From Campylobacterales bacterium (GTDB taxonomy: Bacteria > Campylobacterota > Campylobacteria > Campylobacterales > QNZT01): a stretch of DNA of 37,500 nucleotides. This document shows positions 18,793-27,695 of the stretch, one piece after another; position 1 is the first letter of the stretch, and each line of letters begins with the position of its first letter. The stretch spans positions 1 to 37,500 of the forward strand of contig JALWLO010000111.1 in the NCBI GenBank assembly GCA_027084135.1, given 5' to 3'. The position numbers and the translations under genes were made by a program. Under the pieces are notes generated by a model. It was not told where the DNA came from, did no database searches, and worked only from the letters and a program-made list of their open reading frames with translations.

Positions 18793-18806
18793 ATCCAAAT
18801 TTGGGT
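18793..18806. repeat. short AACCCAAATTTGGA palindrome
   Basis: In the 57-base gap before ccoI, the minus strand reads AACCCAAATTTGGA, a near palindrome matching the joined ends of the dispersed repeat family. It could be an excision footprint of such an element or an operator. Confidence 0.35.
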
Positions 18807-18832
18807 TGAAAATATCTATATTGGGGATTTTA

Positions 18833-20824
18833 TCAAAACTCCTTTTGTATCTTGTTGATGATAGTGTCGATATTTTTTGAGTTAGCAAAGCAACTATCTA
18901 TCTTGCATGCCATAAACGCCTCTATATCTTGAGCTTTTGTTAAGAGATAGGGATAAGTGATTGTATAGATTTTGGCTCTATTTTTGATCAAGTGTTCTCT
19001 TTTAGCCTTTAGTACCATAGGCTTAAAAAAGGACTCCAAATATACTCTCACCATGTAACTGTAATGATTTGGCGCACTATTTACACTACCGCTATATCGT
19101 TCAAGAGACGCTTTTGCAAAGTGATAGCGATTCTTATCATCTCGTAGTGAACTAAGATAGATGATATCTTCCAGCATCACCGCCAAAGCAGATCGATAAG
19201 CGCCGTCATAGATATCAGCCTCAACAGCAAATTCTCCCTGACTCATATACCATTTTCCACCCTTGTAAAAACTTTTTATCGCTTTGTCGGTTAATGCTTC
19301 AGCAATATTGAGATATCTCTTTTCATAACGATATTGATACGCCTCTATCAAAGCCGATATCAAAAATGCGTAATCCTCAAGATAAGCCTCGACTTTAACT
19401 TCTTTCCCGATAATAACTAGGTGATAGAGCTTATTATCTATATAGAGTCTGTTTAAAAGCGTATCAAGATGCTTCAAAGCCGACTTTGCGTACCGCTCAT
19501 CGATAGATTTTGCGGCGATAAAAAGAGCTTTGATAAAGAGGGCATTCCATGATGTCTGGACTTTGTAGTCTATAAACGGATAGCTAACTTTAGCTCGTAA
19601 ATGTTTTAGTACTAATCTTGCTTTATGGATATTCTTTGGCTTTTTGAGATCATCATTGATATATGGGTTGCTTTTGCCTTCAAAGTTCCCCTCTTTTGTG
19701 ATACCGAGATAGTCACATATCTTCTTTGCCTCTTTAGTACTAAAACCGTTATTTTTTAGTGCCTTTAACGCCTCACTATAATCAAAAAGAAAATATTTTC
19801 CCTCCTCCCCTTCACTATCGGCATCACTTGCGCTAAATAGAAGATACTCTTTGGAAAACCTCTCTTCGATAGCTGTTATACTCTCTCTTACCACCTCTTT
19901 GAATCTCTCATCTTTCGTACTAAAGTAACCGACGGCATACGCCTCTATCAATTCGGCATTGGTATAGAGCATCTTCTCAAAGTGGGGTATCATCCACGCC
20001 TCATCGGTACTATATCGAAAAAATCCTCCCTCTATCTGATCATAGATACCGCCCTTTGCCATAGATTTCAACATCATTTGAGCCATCTTGAGGGCATCTT
20101 TATCACCGTTTAATCTATAAATATCAAGTAGCGTTAGGATAGTAGTAGCATGCGGAAACTTCGGTGACACACCTATCCCGCCGTTACTAAAGTCAAAACG
20201 CTCCTTCACCCCCTCAATATACTTTTTCATCAAGCTGTTATCCAATCTAACCTGTGAGTGTCTGCTCTCTTGATATCTCTTTAAGGCTGTATTTATCGAC
20301 TCGACACTCTTTTTGATATCATCTCTTCTATGTTTGTAAGCATCGGCTAAAAACTTTAGTGTTCTCTCTAAACCGCTCTCTCCAAATCTCTCATCGGGCG
20401 GCAGATAAGTTGCGGAGAAAAAGACACCCTTATCTGGAGTCATCACGATAGTTAGCGGCCATCCACCCGATCTTCCGTTCATCACCGTAAAAATGTTTTG
20501 ATAATAGCTATCGATATTTGGATGCTCCTCTCTATCAACTTTTATCGCTACGAAGTTCTCATTGAGTATCTTTGCTATTTTTTTATTTTCAAAGGACTCC
20601 CTCTCCATCACATGACACCAGTGGCAAGTGCTATATCCTATCGATAAAAAGATAGGTTTATCCTCTCTTTTCGCCTTCTCAAATGCCTCTTTCCCCCATG
20701 GATACCACTTCACCGGGTTGTGAGCATGCTGCTGCAAATAGGGTGAATCCTCATATTTTAGTCGATTTGCTTGTAGATCTATTATTGTTATGACTCCAAG
20801 TAATAGTATCAGTAATCCTTTCAT
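18833..20824 (-). CDS. DUF255/YyaL-family thioredoxin-fold protein with six-hairpin domain
   Basis: 663 residues with AGGAAG before the ATG. A hydrophobic N-terminus (1-19) looks like a signal peptide. Then the family signature [24 protein letters not shown], followed by a thioredoxin-like domain with CHWC (Cys67, Cys70). Residues about 190-620 form the helical (alpha/alpha)6 glycosidase-like region. The family (bacterial YyaL, human SPATA20) is widespread but has no established reaction. A periplasmic location would be unusual for it, since many relatives are cytoplasmic. It precedes ccoI on the same strand, so a link to thiol chemistry during oxidase or cytochrome assembly is possible but unproven. 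Confidence 0.85.
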   Translation of the reverse strand: MKGLLILLLGVITIIDLQANRLKYEDSPYLQQHAHNPVKWYPWGKEAFEKAKREDKPIFLSIGYSTCHWCHVMERESFENKKIAKILNENFVAIKVDREEHPNIDSYYQNIFTVMNGRSGGWPLTIVMTPDKGVFFSATYLPPDERFGESGLERTLKFLADAYKHRRDDIKKSVESINTALKRYQESRHSQVRLDNSLMKKYIEGVKERFDFSNGGIGVSPKFPHATTILTLLDIYRLNGDKDALKMAQMMLKSMAKGGIYDQIEGGFFRYSTDEAWMIPHFEKMLYTNAELIEAYAVGYFSTKDERFKEVVRESITAIEERFSKEYLLFSASDADSEGEEGKYFLFDYSEALKALKNNGFSTKEAKKICDYLGITKEGNFEGKSNPYINDDLKKPKNIHKARLVLKHLRAKVSYPFIDYKVQTSWNALFIKALFIAAKSIDERYAKSALKHLDTLLNRLYIDNKLYHLVIIGKEVKVEAYLEDYAFLISALIEAYQYRYEKRYLNIAEALTDKAIKSFYKGGKWYMSQGEFAVEADIYDGAYRSALAVMLEDIIYLSSLRDDKNRYHFAKASLERYSGSVNSAPNHYSYMVRVYLESFFKPMVLKAKREHLIKNRAKIYTITYPYLLTKAQDIEAFMACKIDSCFANSKNIDTIINKIQKEF

Positions 20825-20865
20825 CCAATCTTCCTCGCTATCATCTTTTTCAGTATCATATCATA

Positions 20866-20882
20866 AACCCAAAATTTGGGTT
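20866..20882. repeat. AACCCAAAATTTGGGTT palindrome in a divergent promoter region
   Basis: A 17-base near-perfect palindrome made of the two terminal motifs of the dispersed repeats joined end to end. It lies in the 157-base gap between the divergent DUF255 and haem-binding genes, 42 bases upstream of the DUF255 start. Either an element footprint or a regulator site. Confidence 0.5.
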
Positions 20883-20981
20883 AAACAAATAGGAGTTTTT
20901 TTATCTTAAATATTGCATAGTTTTTTGAAATAATATTTTCTAATAATTTAACTTTTATCCAATGTCCATTACAATACAGCT

Positions 20982-21422
20982 ATGAAAAAGTTAATATTTG
21001 CACTCATTATCATTTTTGCGGCTATTCAGTTTATACCGTACAATGTACCAGCCGATATACCGGACAAAGAGGGTGAAGCACTTGAGATAGATGATTCCAA
21101 TGTAGCAAAAATTTTGGAGCGATCTTGCTATGATTGTCACTCAAATCACACCAAATTTCCTTGGTATAGCAGTGTAGCGCCTATTTCATACTTTACGAAG
21201 CATCATGTCAAAGAGGCAAGAGCTAAGATGAACTTCTCAAAATGGAACAGCTACTCTGATGAGCAGAAAAAGAAATTTTTAGAGAAGATACCAAAGGCTA
21301 TCGAAGCCGGCAAAATGCCACTGCCTAGCTACCTCCTCATGCACAAAGAGGCAAAGCTTAGCGAAGCTGACAAAAAGGCGATATCCAACTGGGCGAGTGA
21401 AGCCGGTTTTGACTTGGAGTAA
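20982..21422 (+). CDS. periplasmic haem-binding-domain (cytochrome c-like) protein
   Basis: 146 residues; N-terminal hydrophobic segment (1-17) is a signal peptide or anchor. A single haem c attachment site, SCYDCHSNHTKFPWY (Cys49, Cys52, His53), is followed by the conserved region YSSVAPISYFTKHHVKEAR and, near the C-terminus, MPLPSYLLMHKEAKLSEADKKAI, which contains a likely distal methionine. This is the pattern of the Haem_bd family (small membrane-associated monohaem proteins). It may accept electrons in periplasmic respiration. Transcribed divergently from the DUF255-ccoI-ccoS group; TTTTCATA-type AT-rich DNA precedes it but the ribosome site is weak. Confidence 0.85.
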   Translation: MKKLIFALIIIFAAIQFIPYNVPADIPDKEGEALEIDDSNVAKILERSCYDCHSNHTKFPWYSSVAPISYFTKHHVKEARAKMNFSKWNSYSDEQKKKFLEKIPKAIEAGKMPLPSYLLMHKEAKLSEADKKAISNWASEAGFDLE

Positions 21423-21589
21423 ACCCTACTCTAAGTCTTGACTCTTAGTACTAACTGCACTTTTGTGTAAAAGATACACACTCTCATAAAATTTACATCT
21501 AACTCTTTCAATATATTTTACTTCACTCCTCGTTCTCCTCAAATTTGGCTAAGATAATCCTGAAACCACTTTTTTTCATAGGAAAGTTT

Positions 21590-22216
21590 ATGAAGTATCT
21601 ATTGATCCTAGTACTAATAGTCTCTCACTTAGAAGCTTTGAAGGTGAATATCACTGAAAACTTACCTAAAGTGGATATTGATGTCGATGGAGAGATGATT
21701 GAGATAAAGCGGATACAAGATACCAACCATAAACTAAAAAACTCCTATACAAGAACTTCCAGGCCGACTCCCCCGTTTTATATCCAGCCTTTTGAGCCTA
21801 TCAAAGGGGTGGAGACCTACGGGGAGCTTGAGGTTTTACAATTTATGCAAGATAAAATCTCCCAAGATGAGGGGATGCTGATAGACGCAAGGATGCAAAA
21901 GTGGCATAAAACGGGCTATATACCCACTTCCGTCAATATCCCTTTTACCATCTTTTTAGAGTCTAAAGAGAGTCCGATCATCAAAAAAGTTTTAGATCTG
22001 CTTGATGTAGATACTGAGGGAAAATATGACTTTAGTGATGCAAAAGAGCTTGTGATCTATGATAACGGTCCATGGGATCAACAAGCAGTCGATTTGATGA
22101 GAGATCTCATCAAGCTAGGCTATCCTAAAGATATACTTCACTACTATCGAGGGAGTATGCAGTTTTGGCAGATCGTTGGACTTACATTAAGCCATCCTAA
22201 GAAGGGTGCACAATGA
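21590..22216 (+). CDS. secreted rhodanese-like protein lacking all four family cysteines
   Basis: 208 residues from the ATG at 21590, chosen because AGGAAAG lies just upstream and a clean signal peptide (1-16) follows; a TTG 45 bases earlier is possible but spoils the signal. The N-terminal part has RIQDTNHKLKNSYTRTSRPTPPFYIQP; the C-terminal part (about 75-200) is a rhodanese fold with MLIDAR and IPTSVNIPF. In the paralogue at 23793 the matching positions hold CPPFC and CNGLWC; here they read TPPFY (Thr60, Tyr64) and DNGPWD (Asp158, Asp163). Without the active-site cysteine it cannot transfer sulfur as a rhodanese does, so a binding or regulatory role is likely. Start of an overlapping operon: its stop overlaps the next ATG. 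Confidence 0.83.
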   Translation: MKYLLILVLIVSHLEALKVNITENLPKVDIDVDGEMIEIKRIQDTNHKLKNSYTRTSRPTPPFYIQPFEPIKGVETYGELEVLQFMQDKISQDEGMLIDARMQKWHKTGYIPTSVNIPFTIFLESKESPIIKKVLDLLDVDTEGKYDFSDAKELVIYDNGPWDQQAVDLMRDLIKLGYPKDILHYYRGSMQFWQIVGLTLSHPKKGAQ

Positions 22217-23793
22217 AGCGAGTTGTTCTATTTCTACTCATCATAGCTAGCAGTAACCTATCTGCTCTTAGCTCTAAAAAGTTGGCTAACGCAATCAATC
22301 TGTGTGGAAAAGAGAGAATGCTCAGTCAACGGATGACAAAAGAGGCGCTTCTCATCTACAAAGGGATAGAGAGCGATAAAAATAGAGAACTCCTAAAAGA
22401 GGATAGCCGACTCTTTCAAGAGATATTAACCGGACTCAAAAAGGGAGACAAAAAGCTAAAGCTAAAAGCGACCAAAGATCAAAAGATCAGAGCCCAGCTA
22501 GAGAAGCTCACAAAAGTTTGGAATGCATTTCATACACATATAGGCAATATCCTATCTAGCTCAAAGCCGGATATGATGGAGCGTGATATAGCCTATCTAC
22601 TAGCCAATAAGGATAAACTTCTCATAAGCGCAAACCAAGCGGTTGAAGCCTATGTCGCAAAGAGCAAAAACAACCTTTCAAAACGCGCCCAATCGGTCAA
22701 TCTATCCGGCAAGCTTAGAATGCTCACCCAAAAACTATCGATCGAGCTATTAGAGAATGATCCAAAACAAAAGGAGAGTATCAAAGAGATAGAGAGGATA
22801 TTAAAGGGCTTAAAATATGGGAATAATGCCTTAAACCTCCAAAAAACAAAACTACCAAAAATCATCAAAAAGCTTGATCGCATCATCGCAAAGTTTCAAA
22901 ATATCAAAAAAGAGAGCGACCTGAAGAAAAAGTTGGCGATGCTCGATACACTTTTAACTGATACAGACAAAATGACTAAGCTTTACGCCGCCTCTATCAA
23001 TAGAGAAAGAGTTGCAAAAGCATTGGACTCCATCGTCCAAGCATTTACGGATGAAAAGGCAAAAAAGCGAGCCGTTATCAATCTTGCCGGAAGAGAAAGA
23101 ATGCTCAGCCAAAGGATAGCCAAAGATCTACTATTGGATAGATATTACAAGATATATGCAGATGACCTAGAAAGCTCTAAAAAACGCTTTATCTCATTCC
23201 TAAGAGCGCTCAGAGACGGTAACGACAAACTCCCCAAAACGGAAGATAAAACGGCGCTTGAGATGATCAACTCCCTAGAGAAAGAGATAAACAAACTCAA
23301 CAAGAGCAACGATATCGAGCAAAAGCTTAGGATTTGCGACACACTTTTGGAAAAATCACAAATCTTAGTACTAAGATATAAAAAGCTTTATGCCTCCAAA
23401 AACTTTATGGAAAACAGCAGACTCGATATCGTAGATATAGCCGGTAGGGAGAGGATGTTGAGCCAAAGAATGACCAAAGCGCTCCTAGCAAAAATAAATG
23501 CTATCGGGTATAGAGATTTTGACAAAGAGTTAAAGAGTAGCGCTAAACTTTTTGAAGAGTCTCTAAAAGCCTTGATTCATGGAGATAAGAAAAGAGGTAT
23601 CATCAAACCGAGCAATAAAAAAATCGTTGCACAACTCGCTAAAGTGGAAAAGATATGGCACGATATCAAACCCTACTATCATAAAGAGAGCCTCTCGAAG
23701 CGTGAGGTTAAAAAGCTTATCCCAAAAAATTTAGCACTCCTCAAAGAGATGGATAAGGGTGTTAAACTTTACGAAAAGGAGCTTGAGTACTAA
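22213..23793 (+). CDS. periplasmic protein with four PilJ/NarX-type sensor domains
   Basis: 526 residues, signal peptide (1-18), no other membrane segment. Four helical domains of about 110-130 residues, each opening with the same motif: CGKERMLSQRMTKEAL (about 31), SGKLRMLTQKLSIEL (about 165), AGRERMLSQRIAKDL (about 294) and AGRERMLSQRMTKAL (about 410). This is the PilJ N-terminal domain (type IV pili methyl-accepting chemotaxis transducer N-term), related to the ligand-binding helices of NarX/NarQ, where the equivalent P-box binds nitrate. It lacks any transmembrane or signalling output, so it is probably a soluble binding or scaffold protein. It is sandwiched with 4-base and 1-base overlaps between the two rhodanese paralogues, which suggests one complex. 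Confidence 0.85.
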   Translation: MKRVVLFLLIIASSNLSALSSKKLANAINLCGKERMLSQRMTKEALLIYKGIESDKNRELLKEDSRLFQEILTGLKKGDKKLKLKATKDQKIRAQLEKLTKVWNAFHTHIGNILSSSKPDMMERDIAYLLANKDKLLISANQAVEAYVAKSKNNLSKRAQSVNLSGKLRMLTQKLSIELLENDPKQKESIKEIERILKGLKYGNNALNLQKTKLPKIIKKLDRIIAKFQNIKKESDLKKKLAMLDTLLTDTDKMTKLYAASINRERVAKALDSIVQAFTDEKAKKRAVINLAGRERMLSQRIAKDLLLDRYYKIYADDLESSKKRFISFLRALRDGNDKLPKTEDKTALEMINSLEKEINKLNKSNDIEQKLRICDTLLEKSQILVLRYKKLYASKNFMENSRLDIVDIAGRERMLSQRMTKALLAKINAIGYRDFDKELKSSAKLFEESLKALIHGDKKRGIIKPSNKKIVAQLAKVEKIWHDIKPYYHKESLSKREVKKLIPKNLALLKEMDKGVKLYEKELEY

Positions 23794-24422
23794 TGAGATC
23801 TATAGTAATGATACTTTTGATAAGCGCTACACTGTCGGCAAGCGAGAAGCTTAGCGTGATGATAAGCAAAGATCTACCCTATGTGTATGCAGATCATATG
23901 GGACAAAAGGTCAAAATCATGCGTATCCAAGATACCTCCCATCGGATCAGCGACGACTATACCAAAACCTCCAGAGAGTGTCCGCCGTTTTGTATCCACC
24001 CTATCAAGCTAGATAAAGATATCAAGAGTGTCTCCGAGCTTGAGGTCTTGGATTTCATCAAGAACAAAGAGGGCTTGCTTGTGGATGCCAGACTGAAAAA
24101 CTGGTATGAGCTTGAAACGATTCCCTCAGCGATCAATATACCCTATGCCACCGTCGAGAACGCTTCCAAAGAGAAGATGATAAAACTTTTAAAAGCACTG
24201 GGGGCAAAGGAGGATAAAAGTGGAAAGCTTGACTTTTCAAACGCCAAAAAGCTACTTCTCTTTTGTAACGGTCTTTGGTGCGACCAGTCACCGAGGTTTA
24301 TCAGGGCAGTTATCAAATATGGCTATCCGAAAGATAAGCTGATCTATTACAGAGACGGCTTTCAGGCTTGGAAACTTTTAGGCTTAACAACAGTAGTAAT
24401 GAAAGAGAAGATCAAAAAATAA
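23793..24422 (+). CDS. secreted rhodanese-like protein with two cysteine pairs
   Basis: 209 residues, signal peptide (1-17). It aligns along its whole length with the protein at 21590: RIQDTSHRISDDYTKTSRECPPFCIHP, then LEVLDFI, LLVDARLKNW, IPSAINIPY and LLLFCNGLWCDQS. Cys158 occupies the rhodanese nucleophile position, with Cys163 at the end of the loop; Cys63 and Cys67 form a second CxxxC pair. Substrate unknown; sulfane-sulfur transfer or thiol-disulfide chemistry in the periplasm is plausible. Its start shares one base with the stop of the PilJ-domain gene (TAATG), and the LysM gene follows 10 bases later. Confidence 0.87.
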   Translation: MRSIVMILLISATLSASEKLSVMISKDLPYVYADHMGQKVKIMRIQDTSHRISDDYTKTSRECPPFCIHPIKLDKDIKSVSELEVLDFIKNKEGLLVDARLKNWYELETIPSAINIPYATVENASKEKMIKLLKALGAKEDKSGKLDFSNAKKLLLFCNGLWCDQSPRFIRAVIKYGYPKDKLIYYRDGFQAWKLLGLTTVVMKEKIKK

Positions 24423-24432
24423 GGAGTCAAAA

Positions 24433-25239
24433 ATGTCAAAAAAAGAGCAAAAAAGCATATTATCAGCTATCAAAGATCTTATCACCATCATGATACTCTT
24501 ATCTATACTTGTGATCATATCCGTATTTGGCTATCGATTTATCACCAATAAGAAGATCATAGCATGTCAAAATACAACGCGGGAAGATAAGATGGGTGAG
24601 AATATCGTTACTACCCAGACGCAACAGAGTAAAAAAGCGGTAGAGAAAACAGATACAAACCAAAGCAAAGCACCTTCCCAAAAACTCTACACACAAGAGG
24701 AGGTACAGGAGCTTATGGATATGCTGGTGGAGCAGATGAATGAGTTACATAGCAAAAATGCTAGTACTGCCGGTAGCTCAACAAATAGTAGTACTAATGC
24801 CGATTCTGACAACCTTGAATTGGCACGAACTTTAAAAAATCTAGCTGCCGATACCCTGGAGGAGAATAGCGATATAGCTACGCAAAATCTATCGGACGCC
24901 ACTGCTCAAGAGAACAAAAAAGTCGATACCTACAACAAAGTAGTAGTAGATAACACAACTGAAGTAAATCAGCAGACCAAAGATCTTCAACAACTGGTAG
25001 ATAGTATGAATATCGACGATGGCTCTCGATATACCGAAGCGATCAAACCTGAGATCAAGACCAGAGAGAGTGAGATGAGAGTCATCATCGTCAAAAAAGG
25101 CGATACCCTCTCCAAAATCGCTAAAAGAGCCTATGGATCTGCCCAAATGTATGATAAAATCTATGAAGCAAATCCTGATCTCATCAAAGATCCAAATAGA
25201 ATCTACATCGGTCAGAGATTGAGAGTGCCGACGATATAG
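24433..25239 (+). CDS. membrane-anchored LysM protein
   Basis: 268 residues with AAGGAG before the ATG. One membrane helix near the N-terminus (about 16-36), a low-complexity Thr/Ser/Asn/Gln-rich stalk (about 50-200) containing KLYTQEEVQELMDMLVEQM, then a C-terminal LysM domain (about 219-268, VKKGDTLSKIAKRAYG, IYIGQRLRVP). LysM binds peptidoglycan glycan chains, so the protein probably tethers the inner membrane to the wall. It follows the second rhodanese gene and precedes a paralogue, suggesting that the rhodanese/PilJ proteins work at the cell wall. Confidence 0.85.
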   Translation: MSKKEQKSILSAIKDLITIMILLSILVIISVFGYRFITNKKIIACQNTTREDKMGENIVTTQTQQSKKAVEKTDTNQSKAPSQKLYTQEEVQELMDMLVEQMNELHSKNASTAGSSTNSSTNADSDNLELARTLKNLAADTLEENSDIATQNLSDATAQENKKVDTYNKVVVDNTTEVNQQTKDLQQLVDSMNIDDGSRYTEAIKPEIKTRESEMRVIIVKKGDTLSKIAKRAYGSAQMYDKIYEANPDLIKDPNRIYIGQRLRVPTI

Positions 25240-25327
25240 CTTGTACTCTCGATCCCCAAACCTTAAACTCTTCAAAAAATATCTCCAAAAAATTAAACTA
25301 TTTCCAAATTGTGACGATTTACCTAAC

Positions 25328-25999
25328 ATGAAAACGTTATATGCAAGAAGAAGAGATAGTTTTAGTGACAAGGTCATTCGGGTTTTAGGTATATCATTAT
25401 TGGCATCGGTAACGATTACCGCTTCTATGTTTGCTTATCGATACTATACAAATACGATCGATAAAATCGCGCAAATTGAGAGCGGTAAACTCTATACGCA
25501 AGAGCAGATGCAAGATATCGTCGATAGTGCGATAGAGATGGCAAAGCGAGATTGTACGCAAAATGTAGTAGCTGACAATCAGCCAACCATCAAGGAGAGT
25601 TTCCCTACGAGTGATATCTCAGCAAAAAACGACTCAGAGCCTCCAAAAGAGGAGGTCTCTTTTCTCAAAATCAGAGAGAAAAATATCGAAGATGACCGTT
25701 CTCACGAGACATTTGCCAAACTTCAAAGTATCATTGAGGTTTTAAAGCAAAAGGAGCTTGAAGCCAGAAAAGAGAGACTCAGAAAAAAGCTCAATATCGC
25801 TTCGGCAAAGCATCCTAGTACTAAAGAAAAAACCAAACACAAAGTGATTACGATAAAAAAGGGGGACACACTCTATAGTATCGCTCTCAAAAGATATAAA
25901 AGCACAAAATATATCTCAAAGATCTTAGAGGCAAATCCTAAGCTCAAAAAGAATCCAGATAACTTAAGAGTCGGAGATAAGATTATACTACCTCTATAG
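25328..25999 (+). CDS. second membrane-anchored LysM protein
   Basis: 223 residues from the ATG at 25328. The frame is open to a TTG at 25241, but that start lies 1 base after the previous stop and would add a poorly conserved 29-residue extension before the membrane helix. Membrane segment at about 20-39, then KLYTQEQMQDIVDSAIEM, clearly related to the segment in the preceding protein, a charged helical stalk and a C-terminal LysM domain (about 175-223, IKKGDTLYSIALKRYK). It is a tandem paralogue of the 24433 gene. Start choice is uncertain because the ribosome site is weak. Confidence 0.8.
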   Translation: MKTLYARRRDSFSDKVIRVLGISLLASVTITASMFAYRYYTNTIDKIAQIESGKLYTQEQMQDIVDSAIEMAKRDCTQNVVADNQPTIKESFPTSDISAKNDSEPPKEEVSFLKIREKNIEDDRSHETFAKLQSIIEVLKQKELEARKERLRKKLNIASAKHPSTKEKTKHKVITIKKGDTLYSIALKRYKSTKYISKILEANPKLKKNPDNLRVGDKIILPL

Positions 26000-26021
26000 C
26001 TTTTTTGGCTATCATTTATAT

Positions 26022-27605
26022 ATGAAAAAAGAGAACTTAAGCTGGAAAGAGAGTCTCAACGCTCTCTTAAACTGCGATCTAAAATCACTTTTTCCATTAG
26101 CGAGAGAGTTGGATAGGAAACTATACTTCTTTGTAGGACCTACCAATAGCGGAAAGACCTACAAAGCGATGCAGGAGCTTATCGCTGCCGATTGCGGTAT
26201 CTATCTGGCTCCTCTGAGGCTTTTGGCACTGGAAAATTATCACTACCTTAGAGAGCATGATATACCGACCTCCCTCATCACAGGTGAAGAGGAGAGGCTT
26301 GATGAGGACGCCTCTCATATCTGCTCAACGATAGAGATGATAAACTACTCATTGGAAGTTGATGTAGCGGTGATCGATGAGGTTCAGATGATAGAGGATC
26401 CCGATAGAGGCTGGGCATGGGTAAATGCCGTCGTCGGAGCTCCCGCAAGTAAAGTCATCATGACAGGAAGTGTCAATGCGCTGGAAGCCGTGAAGAAGAT
26501 AGCCGCATATCTGGGTGAGGAGTTAGAAGTCGTAAAATTTAAACGAAAAACGCCTCTAAAAGTTTTGGAGCACCCTATACCTCTATCGCATCTCAAGCCA
26601 AAAAGCGCCCTCATCGCATTTTCAAGAACTGATGTGCTCAATCTAAAGGCAAAACTCTCAAAAAAACATAGGGTATCGGTCATCTACGGAAACCTCTCCC
26701 CGGAAGTGAGAGAGGAGGAGGCAAGGAGATTTAGAGAGGGAGATAGCGATATCGTAGTAGCGACCGATGCGATAGCGATGGGATTAAATCTACCCATCAA
26801 AACCATCGTCTTTAGTACCGATAGAAAGTTTGACGGAGAGAAAAAGCGACCTTTGACTCCAAATGAGGTGATACAGATATCCGGTCGTGCAGGTAGATAC
26901 GGACACCACGAAAGCGGACAAATTTCTGCTATCAACAATCATATCTTAAAACATATCAAAGAGGCGTTTCACTCTCCTCTTCCTACCATCAAGCCTCCAT
27001 TTAGAGTAAAAGCCACGACTGAGCAGATACTCTCTCTTTCGGAGCATCTAAAAACAACGAACCTGCACAAGATACTCAAGTACTACTCAAAGCATATGAA
27101 CTTCAACGGTCCATTTATCGCCGCAAACATCTCAACTATGATAGAGTTGTCCAAGATATTGGATAAAAAAAGGGAGTTGAGCTTGGAGGAGAAGTATATG
27201 CTAAGCGGCGCGCCCGTAACTACCAAGTCTCCGCTGATGATGAGAGCCTTTTTGGAGTATGTCGATGCTATCATCAAAAAAACGCCTATAAGATATAAAC
27301 CCTCTATCAAACTAAAAGGTGTCGCCAAAAGTGAGTTTGAACTCCTCAAAGCGGAAGATGAACTCAAAAAGATCTCACTCTATATGTGGTTGGCATATAA
27401 AATGCCTGACATCTTCATAGATAGAGAGGTAGCCGAAGGGTATCGAGGTGTGGTAAATAGATACTGCGAAAACTCACTTAAACAAAAGAGAGTCCTCAAA
27501 AGCAGAACCGTAACCAAAAAGAGAGAACCCAGAAACAACCAAACTCCAAAAAGATCTAACAAACCTCGATATAGGCAAAACCGCCGTAGATCAAAAGGGT
27601 GGTAA
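26022..27605 (+). CDS. SUV3-type superfamily 2 RNA/DNA helicase
   Basis: 527 residues. Walker A GPTNSGKT (39-46), then LAPLRLLALE, motif II DEVQ (119-122), MTGS (motif III), LIAFSRTDV, VVATDAIAMGLNLP (motif V) and QISGRAGRYG (285-294). The DEVQ box, GPTNSGKT loop and spacing match the mitochondrial degradosome helicase SUV3 rather than DEAD-box proteins. The C-terminal 50 residues are very basic (Lys/Arg/Asn/Gln), likely an RNA-binding tail. Likely role is ATP-driven unwinding of structured RNA for decay or processing. It is 22 bases after the LysM gene but functionally unlike it, so co-transcription may be incidental. Last gene before the compositional change. Confidence 0.88.
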   Translation: MKKENLSWKESLNALLNCDLKSLFPLARELDRKLYFFVGPTNSGKTYKAMQELIAADCGIYLAPLRLLALENYHYLREHDIPTSLITGEEERLDEDASHICSTIEMINYSLEVDVAVIDEVQMIEDPDRGWAWVNAVVGAPASKVIMTGSVNALEAVKKIAAYLGEELEVVKFKRKTPLKVLEHPIPLSHLKPKSALIAFSRTDVLNLKAKLSKKHRVSVIYGNLSPEVREEEARRFREGDSDIVVATDAIAMGLNLPIKTIVFSTDRKFDGEKKRPLTPNEVIQISGRAGRYGHHESGQISAINNHILKHIKEAFHSPLPTIKPPFRVKATTEQILSLSEHLKTTNLHKILKYYSKHMNFNGPFIAANISTMIELSKILDKKRELSLEEKYMLSGAPVTTKSPLMMRAFLEYVDAIIKKTPIRYKPSIKLKGVAKSEFELLKAEDELKKISLYMWLAYKMPDIFIDREVAEGYRGVVNRYCENSLKQKRVLKSRTVTKKREPRNNQTPKRSNKPRYRQNRRRSKGW

Positions 27606-27695
27606 AAACTCTAAGATATCTCTAAGAATCTTGATTTAAAAAAATAATAGTTTTTAAATATCCCCTGCCACTTTCATGTGACAAGGAATATCAAT

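Larger units (their letters stand above)
558..25823. repeat. dispersed octamer palindrome TAGTACTA (19 sites)
   Basis: Starts at 558, 1499, 2849, 3488, 3887, 6434, 10306, 12156, 13007, 13350, 16613, 17171, 19607, 19735, 21446, 21609, 23366, 24789 and 25816. About one is expected by chance in this length at roughly 40% GC. Eighteen are inside genes in several frames, one (21446) is intergenic. None was found after 27600. This resembles the highly iterated palindromes of some cyanobacterial genomes. Confidence 0.7.

Noticed and set aside
21464-21480. TGTGTA-AAAGA-TACACA hairpin after the haem-binding gene as terminator
   Set aside because: AT-rich six-base stem without a following T tract; it may be chance.
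21545-21589. TTG start at 21545 for the first rhodanese-like gene
   Set aside because: The ATG at 21590 has a good ribosome site and gives a normal signal peptide.
27610-27660. AT-only inverted repeat after the helicase gene as terminator
   Set aside because: The TTTAAAAA/TTTTTAAA stem has almost no G-C pairs, too weak to call.
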